A DNA stretch of 64,000 bases from Daedaleopsis sinensis. Lineage: Eukaryota; Basidiomycota; Agaricomycetes; Polyporales; Polyporaceae. A program made the position numbers and the translations under genes. Under the pieces are notes generated by a model, which worked only from the letters and a program-made list of their open reading frames with translations, was not told where the DNA came from and did no database searches. The DNA lies in NCBI GenBank assembly GCA_033807695.1, contig CM066302.1:744001-808000 (forward strand), given 5' to 3'. Positions 58,556 to 64,000 of this stretch are shown piece after piece (the first letter of the stretch is position 1; each line of letters begins with the position of its first letter).

Positions 58556-59599
58556 ATGACCTTTCTCTCTACTCAGGTTGCGGCTATTGACTACCCTTCA
58601 TGCAGATTTGAACATGACATGCCACCTTTCCCAGTGCCCCACCCCGACTACTACTTTGAAGATGGCAACCTCGTCATACTTGTACGTCGATAGTGTTTAG
58701 TTCTGACAGAATCACGACGAAATTGATATGTGTTACAGGTGGAGAGTACTCTGTTCCGCCTCTTCCGTTCGACCTTCACAAGACACTCCGCTGTCTTTCG
58801 AGATCTGTTCAGCCTTCCAGAACCTGTCGGGACCCCTGTGGATGGACAAGACGACGACCACCCACTTCATTTCTCAGGCATCTCTGCTGTAGAGTTCGAG
58901 CGTCTGCTCTGGATTCTCTACCCATTGTGAGTGCTCACACTTCATCCACTTCCTACCCGTTCCAACAGGTCGTCGCGACTCGCATCGACACTCGTCCTCA
59001 GCAACTACGGCTCCTGGAAAGCCCACACGTTAGACGAGTGGAAGTCTATCCTGAGCCTTGCGACCCGCTGGGACTTCAACGACGTCCGCGCGCTCGCCAT
59101 CCGCTCCATCCAAACCCTCGACGGCCTCAGCCCCGTCGACAAGATCGTGCTCGCGCACGAGTACGACATCACCGGCCGCTGGGTCCTCGCGGCGTACACC
59201 GCGCTCTGCGAGCGCCCCGAGCCGCTCTCCATCGCGGAGGCCACGCGCCTCGGCCTCGAGACCGCGATGCGTGTCGCGCAGGTGCGCGAGCAGCTCCGCG
59301 CGGGCGAGCGTCGTTCGTCGCGCATGGGCGGGTACCACTCGCTCACACGGAACGCGGCGATAAGGCACGGGTCGTCGGGCGCGGGCGCTGCGAGTGCCAC
59401 GGTGAGCTTGAAGCCTCCGCGGGCGGAGAGGCTGCAGTGGGGGATTGGGAGGAGCTTCCTGGACCAGCGCGACATCCCGCCCCCAGTGCATGCACGCGCT
59501 GCCCCGCAGAAGTGTCCGGGTGCGAAGAAGGGCGCGACAGCAATTCCCGGGACCGCTCGTCTTGTTGCTGAAGCGTTCGGCATTGACGTGTCTCGCTGA
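58556..59599 (+). CDS. BTB/POZ-domain protein
   Basis: Exons 58556-58681, 58739-58926 and 58969-59599 give 314 aa. The N-terminal third is a BTB fold: HPDYYFEDGNLVILVESTLFRLFRSTF, HSAVFRDLFSLP and FSGISAVEFERLLWILYP. A helical region follows (LDEWKSILSLATRWDFNDVRALAIRSIQ) of the kind seen after BTB in basidiomycete proteins. The C-terminus is Arg/Ala/Pro-rich without a domain. Role by family: dimerisation and possible adaptor for Cul3 ligases or transcription factors. ATG 58619 is an alternative start. The next gene, convergent on the other strand, carries the same type of BTB, so they may be ancient relatives. Confidence 0.8.
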
Positions 59600-59936
59600 G
59601 GCCCTGTCGTTCTCTCTTCTCGTTGGCTTCACATGCACAGCTGGTGGATGTGCGTATTTATGATTTATGTATTGCCGTATGTATCTTGCTCGGCCGCGCC
59701 TCCAATCCAATATAGATGTTATGAGACTCTATCCAATCCAGATCCGAATGCATTCGTGACAATAGTAGGAGGGTATGTACAATGATGGCGGGCTTACAGA
59801 CGTTCGTACAACAGATGGTCGTGGCACTCGTGACAGGGTAATACAAGCACAACTGCACCGCGGGTATCTCACCGAAAACACAAGATTCCAAGCCCGGACG
59901 CAGCCTAAGGTGCGAGAAAGACGGAAGATGAACCAG
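59600..59936. other. Convergent intergenic spacer
   Basis: About 340 nt between two convergent genes, likely both 3' UTRs. A TGTATGTATC-like word region at 59670-59690 may be polyadenylation context. No gene seen. Confidence 0.4.
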
Positions 59937-62900
59937 TCAATCGAAGGTCTCTGCAATCTTGCTCCACAAACCGCGGCCAGTTGATTTGCCCCATGGGCTA
60001 GCTTTGCTCTGCGCAGGGGAGGAGGGCTTAGGCTGAATGGGAGTAGAAGGCTTGGATTGCGTCGGCGTAGCCGATTTAGGACCCTGCTGAGGGCCCGGCT
60101 TGGTGCTACCAAGGCCCGCAGCAAGCCTAGCAGAAAGCGGGCTACGACCCTTCTCCTGGATGCCCGCTGTAGATACGGTGGGCTTGGGGCGCAGGGCAGG
60201 CGAAGGAGGAGGAAGAGGAGCGTTCTGGTCTGGATTCGGGGTCGGCGGGAACGCACCGGGGATGTCGTCGTTGTCGCTCTCATGTGCCTTCAACTTCTGC
60301 TGCTTCTTCGTCTGAGGCTGAGACTGAGCCTGAGCCTGAGCCTCCCCTTCGTCGGCCGTGTTCCACGGATCGTCGTCGCTGAGGTCAATGAGCGATGCCT
60401 CGGTAACGTTCGCAGTCGGGGCGGTTCCAGCGTCGCCCGGCTTGGGTGTGGGACAACGGTCTTCTCCACGTTCTTCGGGAGCGGTCGCCGAAGAGTCTAC
60501 GTTGGAAGCGGGATCAGTGGAAACAGGAGCGGAGCTAGTCGCGTCTGTCAGAGCAGTCGTGCTATTGCTCTGATCGGAGGCAGTTCCGACTTCCGTCCAG
60601 CTCTTATCAGTATCGGGAGCACTCTGAGCGTTGTCCTTGAGCGCGGCGATAGAACCAGGAGCCACAGGTCCAGCTTGAGCATCCGCGGGCGCCGTGTCGG
60701 TAGGGGTAGTAGTCGTCTCGGAAGATTCAGGAGTAACGGCCGTGTCATCCTTTGCAGAGACATCCTCGGCCTCAGGAGGAGCAGTAGAAACGGTGAGAAC
60801 AGCGGAAGGGGCGCCTGTTGCGCCAGAGGCGTCCGCGTCCTTGTCGTCCTTGGCCTGGTCGCTGGTCGAGGAGTCGCCATCCTTGAGCAGAGGCGTGGTA
60901 GCGTCATCCTTCGCAGGCGCGTCTGTAGGCGATGAGCTCTGATCCTGCGCTTCCTGCTCGTCTGGCTCCTCCGCTGCCTCCACCGCCCCCGCCGCCCCCG
61001 CCGCCTCCTGCTCCTCCTTCCTTTTCGCTGCCGCCTTCTTCGCCGCGTTAGTCAGCTTCTTCTTCTTGCCCTTGCCCGTGGCGGGAGTGGAAGGGCGCTC
61101 CTCGACTATCGCAGCTGGCTCCGTCGGCGGCGGCGGCGGCGGAGCCTGCTCGCTCTCGTCCTTGTCCGCAGTCTGCGACTCCGCCGCCGCGGGGGCCGGG
61201 GCGGACTCGCCGTCTGGAGCGGGCTGCTCCTCGTCGGCCTGCTGAGCTTGCTTCGCCTTCTTCACCTTCTTCCCTTTCTTGCCCGAGACGGGAGTAGGCG
61301 GGGGCTCCTCGGCGTCGACCTTGGCGTCGACCTTGGCAGCGGGCTCCGACGGTGTCGCGGCTGTCGCAGGCGCAGTGTCGTCCTTATCATTGTCCTGGGC
61401 CTGTGACTGCGACGGCGGCTGCTCCTGCTCCTGCGCCTGGCTTTGCTCCTGCGCCTGCGCCTGGCTCTGCTCCTGCGCTTGGCTCTGCTCCTGCGCCTGG
61501 CTCTGCTCCTGGCCCGGCTCGTCGTCCTGCGCCTGCTGCTCGTCGTCCTCCTGCGCGCCCTTGCCCTTCTTACCCTTCTTGCCCTTCTTACCCTTCTTCT
61601 TGCCCGCAGGCTCCTCTACCGCAGCATCCTTCGAGTCCTCCGCCGGCTGGTCCTTGAGGTCGAGCTCCTTCTCTGCTGCCTCATTCCCGCCTGCCCCCTG
61701 CGTCGTGGCCAGCTGGGTGGCTGCGCTACTGCCCTCCGGGCCGTCTAGGGTGTCTTCTTTCTTCGGCTCATCGACGATCGCAGGCGTGTCCGTCTTCGCG
61801 TCTGTCTCGGTGGTCGCGGTCGTGATCGTGATCGCAGGGGTCGGCGTGTCTGAGTTCGCACTCGGAACCGCGGTCGTAGAGGGGGATATGGTCGCAAATG
61901 CAGGCGCGGGCGCCGACTTCGTTTCAGGAGGAGGACCCGCCTTCTCCTTCGCCTTCTCCGTCTCCTTCTCCGTCTTGGTAGGTTGTACAGTGCCGCTAGT
62001 AGTGTTGTTGGTGATGGTAGTCGTGTGGTCGTCCGGGGTGCCCGCAGTGTTCGAACTGGAAGTAGCGCCAACGGCGGTGCCCGCACCGTGAATAGCATTC
62101 GTCATCGTCATGATGTCCGTAGAGTCCGTAATCTTCTTCTCCTCAACCTTCTCGTCGCTCGCCCCAGCCCCGCCCGCCCCACTCTCCGCCTCCTCCGCCT
62201 TCACAGCCGCCGCCGCCGGAGCCTTGGGCTCAGGTTCAGGGTTTGCCCGCACGCTTGGGCCCTTTCTTTCTGCGGTTGTTGGGGTTTCCTCCGCCTTCGT
62301 CTCCGGTTTCTGTCCCTTCGTCTCCCTTGCCGTCGCCGCCTTTGAGGGCTGCGATGGGGTCGACACCTGCGCCGAGCTTGTCCGTAGAGGGGGTGGCTGG
62401 CTCCTTGGCGTCGGACCCGGCCACGGTTGTGGTGTCTTTAGAGTCTTTTCCGGGGGCGGAGCCACCTTTGCCGCCGAATCCGAGGTCCCCTGCGAGTTAA
62501 AAAGGGCCATCAGTCGGGTTGGCTGGGGCGCGGAAGAATCAGGGGGCGATTGACCTGTAGCAGAAGCGGGGTTCGCGTTTCCGTTCGTCGTCGTCCCGGA
62601 TGCGGCGGCAGGGTTCGGGGAGGGGGGTGCAGCGGTGGGGGTGGTGGAAGTCCCGAGGAAGTCGTTCACGGCGCTGCCGAGGAGGGTACCCACGTTAGAG
62701 CCCCATGTGTTCATGCCGTTCATCGACGGCTGTCGTGCCGTAGAATGCGAGGGGTGCGGTGGTGTGGGCTGCGCGATGGAGGGAGCGGATGGCGGAGGTG
62801 ACACCTCCTTGGTCGTGGGCTTGATCGCAGCGACAGTCGCCTGTAGCGAGACGACTTCAGCTGGAGTACGAGGAGACTTCGCTCCCTCCAGTTGTTTGCG

Positions 62901-63779
62901 GGGTGAGCTGATGGGGGTGCCCGCGAAGGTAGCGACGCCGGTGCCTCTCTCGAGTGGGGTCAAGGAGGGAGAAGGGGGACCGGCGCTCAGCCCAAAAATC
63001 TCCTTGATGATGGAGACCATGTCGTCCTCTTCGAGCTCGGCCGCGGTTGGGCTCCGCGCACCGTTGTCCGCGGGCTTGCCACGTGCGCACTCTCTGGCGG
63101 TCGCAATGAGTAGGGCAGTCTCGATACCAAGCTGACGTCCCTCCTTGAGCGAGAGAGGTTCGGCGCGCATACACATGTAGAGGAAGGAGGGGATGAGGAG
63201 CTTCTTGTCGAGCTCGTACGTCTGGTAGAGCTCGATTTTGGGAACGGGAGCGATGTCGAACTTCTCGATTTGACGAGTACATAGCTTTTTCACCTCCGCG
63301 AACCTCCAATCGAAAGCGAGTTTCAATATAGCAATCCAGTCGTCCAACGTGGCGTCGTATATTGAGTATTTCCTGTGCCACGTCAGTGAGACGAAATCGG
63401 CGACGATCACGCAGTACTCACGGGTTGTAGAATATCCACAAGAACTTGGAGAAGTCGTCCGCAGCGACATCGTCAAGAGGGAAAGGGTTGGCGTCGGATG
63501 AGCCCTTCGGCGTTTGACCAGGTGGTGTTGGCACACCCAGCTTTTCGCGGAACCATGCCGACTCCCGCTCGAAGAAGTAACGATGTACCCGGTACACGTA
63601 GTTCTCGACCTGCGTAGCATGCGTACAGTATCAGCAACTGTCGGACCTATCTGCGACAGATAAGATGAAGACGGCATTGGACTGACCAAGAAGTGAAGGT
63701 CACCACCGTTCAAGTAGTACTTCGGATGCCGCTTGATCTGCTCGACGGCGGAAGATGGGGAGAAGTAACTGTGAGCCAT
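59937..63779 (-). CDS. BTB/POZ-domain protein with very long low-complexity C-terminal frame
   Basis: On the minus strand, exons 63687-63779, 63422-63609 and 59937-63372 give 1238 aa. BTB part: HPKYYLNGGDLHFLVENYVY, HRYFFERESAWFRE and DFSKFLWIFYNP, then a helical region (DDWIAILKLAFDWRF ... TRQIEKFDIAP). From about residue 280 the protein is Pro/Ala/Thr/Glu/Lys-rich and disordered, with SQAQEQ repeats and KKGKKGKK blocks. It ends GLWSKIAETFD. A good intron (62490-62554; acceptor TTTTTAACTCGCAG) lies inside exon 3. Its removal shifts frame and gives a 450-aa protein ending RRKKGPKRAGKP with stop at 62236. Which product is real, or both, cannot be decided here. An in-frame ATG at 63866 is an unlikely start. 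Function unknown. Confidence 0.7.
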   Translation of the reverse strand: MAHSYFSPSSAVEQIKRHPKYYLNGGDLHFLVSPMPSSSYLSQIGPTVADTVRMLRRSRTTCTGYIVTSSSGSRHGSAKSWVCQHHLVKRRRAHPTPTLSLLTMSLRTTSPSSCGYSTTREYCVIVADFVSLTWHRKYSIYDATLDDWIAILKLAFDWRFAEVKKLCTRQIEKFDIAPVPKIELYQTYELDKKLLIPSFLYMCMRAEPLSLKEGRQLGIETALLIATARECARGKPADNGARSPTAAELEEDDMVSIIKEIFGLSAGPPSPSLTPLERGTGVATFAGTPISSPRKQLEGAKSPRTPAEVVSLQATVAAIKPTTKEVSPPPSAPSIAQPTPPHPSHSTARQPSMNGMNTWGSNVGTLLGSAVNDFLGTSTTPTAAPPSPNPAAASGTTTNGNANPASATGQSPPDSSAPQPTRLMALFNSQGTSDSAAKVAPPPEKTLKTPQPWPGPTPRSQPPPLRTSSAQVSTPSQPSKAATARETKGQKPETKAEETPTTAERKGPSVRANPEPEPKAPAAAAVKAEEAESGAGGAGASDEKVEEKKITDSTDIMTMTNAIHGAGTAVGATSSSNTAGTPDDHTTTITNNTTSGTVQPTKTEKETEKAKEKAGPPPETKSAPAPAFATISPSTTAVPSANSDTPTPAITITTATTETDAKTDTPAIVDEPKKEDTLDGPEGSSAATQLATTQGAGGNEAAEKELDLKDQPAEDSKDAAVEEPAGKKKGKKGKKGKKGKGAQEDDEQQAQDDEPGQEQSQAQEQSQAQEQSQAQAQEQSQAQEQEQPPSQSQAQDNDKDDTAPATAATPSEPAAKVDAKVDAEEPPPTPVSGKKGKKVKKAKQAQQADEEQPAPDGESAPAPAAAESQTADKDESEQAPPPPPPTEPAAIVEERPSTPATGKGKKKKLTNAAKKAAAKRKEEQEAAGAAGAVEAAEEPDEQEAQDQSSSPTDAPAKDDATTPLLKDGDSSTSDQAKDDKDADASGATGAPSAVLTVSTAPPEAEDVSAKDDTAVTPESSETTTTPTDTAPADAQAGPVAPGSIAALKDNAQSAPDTDKSWTEVGTASDQSNSTTALTDATSSAPVSTDPASNVDSSATAPEERGEDRCPTPKPGDAGTAPTANVTEASLIDLSDDDPWNTADEGEAQAQAQSQPQTKKQQKLKAHESDNDDIPGAFPPTPNPDQNAPLPPPSPALRPKPTVSTAGIQEKGRSPLSARLAAGLGSTKPGPQQGPKSATPTQSKPSTPIQPKPSSPAQSKASPWGKSTGRGLWSKIAETFD
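61421..61512 (-). repeat. Tandem repeat encoding SQAQEQ units
   Basis: CTCCTGCGCCTGG-like units, mostly 12 and 18 nt, are repeated about seven times. In the minus-strand frame they encode Ser-Gln-Ala-Gln-Glu-Gln units. Being in phase with the reading frame, the array can change length without frameshift. Confidence 0.7.
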
Positions 63780-64000
63780 GATGGTGGGGGAGTAGGGGGG
63801 AAAGACTCGAGAGATGTCGCAAGGGGGTTGCGAGAGATATATACTGCTCAGGGGAGATTTTTCCATCGTCCGTCACCGCTCGCTTAGCTACACGTGCTGG
63901 CCTCATGTCGGATGGTCGGGTTTGTCAAAGAAGTGACAGAAACCCTACACGTTGTGGAACCCGTTCCTTCTTACGTATCGTAGCGATGTGGGTGGAGGTT
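63780..64000. other. Upstream region of the BTB gene to the window end
   Basis: About 220 nt with promoter-like position. No feature can be supported beyond the in-frame ATG at 63866 on the minus strand. Confidence 0.4.

Noticed and set aside
61421..61512. Regular repeats that might suggest a CRISPR-like array
   Set aside because: The units are contiguous coding repeats without spacers in a eukaryotic gene.

Overview
The window is nuclear DNA of a filamentous basidiomycete, most probably a wood-decaying (white-rot, polypore-like) Agaricomycete. Three things point there. Genes are cut by many short GT-AG introns, mostly 45-65 nt. Six secreted class II haem peroxidases (the lignin-modifying family) lie in about 33 kb. 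The surroundings are F-box/LRR-like, BTB, GST and kinase genes typical of these fungi. The species cannot be named from sequence alone. No tRNA, rRNA, CRISPR array or prokaryotic-type operon was seen.

Left flank (1-15.3 kb): an AGC kinase resembling the PKA catalytic subunit (1974-3813); three tandem F-box/LRR-like paralogues on the same strand (4261-10304); a type II membrane protein with a repetitive beta-rich ectodomain (11311-12918); and a compact phosphoinositide phospholipase C (13319-15263). A 3-kb tract of decayed coding sequence follows.

Peroxidase cluster (18.1-51.7 kb): six genes, here VP-A (+, 18329), VP-B (+, 26494), VP-C (-, 38575), VP-D (+, 41643), VP-E (-, 48381) and VP-F (-, 51514). 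All have seven exons, the last only 13 nt, and encode 364-367 aa precursors with signal peptide, propeptide ending RR, distal Arg/His, proximal His, a complete Glu-Glu-Asp Mn site and the exposed Trp of the lignin/versatile peroxidase radical path. By signature they are versatile peroxidases. A and F are one sequence type, B, C and E another, D more distinct. B and E lie in near-identical inverted arms of about 2.75 kb, and A and F sit outside them, so the cluster reads A-B ... E-F as a partial palindrome. All six keep a shared promoter module around -180 to -220 and a TATA-like box about 80 nt before the ATG. Interspersed are a Kin1-like kinase with a lost catalytic Asp and stop codons before its C-terminal domain, a GST, two unidentified genes (near 30 kb and 32.6-34.4 kb), a 401-bp MITE-like element, and a fourth F-box gene (44650-46331, minus).

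Right flank (53.7-64 kb): a paralogue of the 11.3-kb membrane protein lacking a visible membrane anchor, a microbial-type PARG-fold protein, a secreted NLP (NPP1) protein, and two BTB-domain genes, the second with a very long low-complexity C-terminal frame.

Many gaps of 1-3 kb hold only frameshifted coding fragments, which suggests a region growing by duplication and losing copies by decay. Exon boundaries were derived by hand from splice signals, frame continuity and comparison among paralogues within the window; totals are divisible by three for every multi-exon model given with a complete start and stop.
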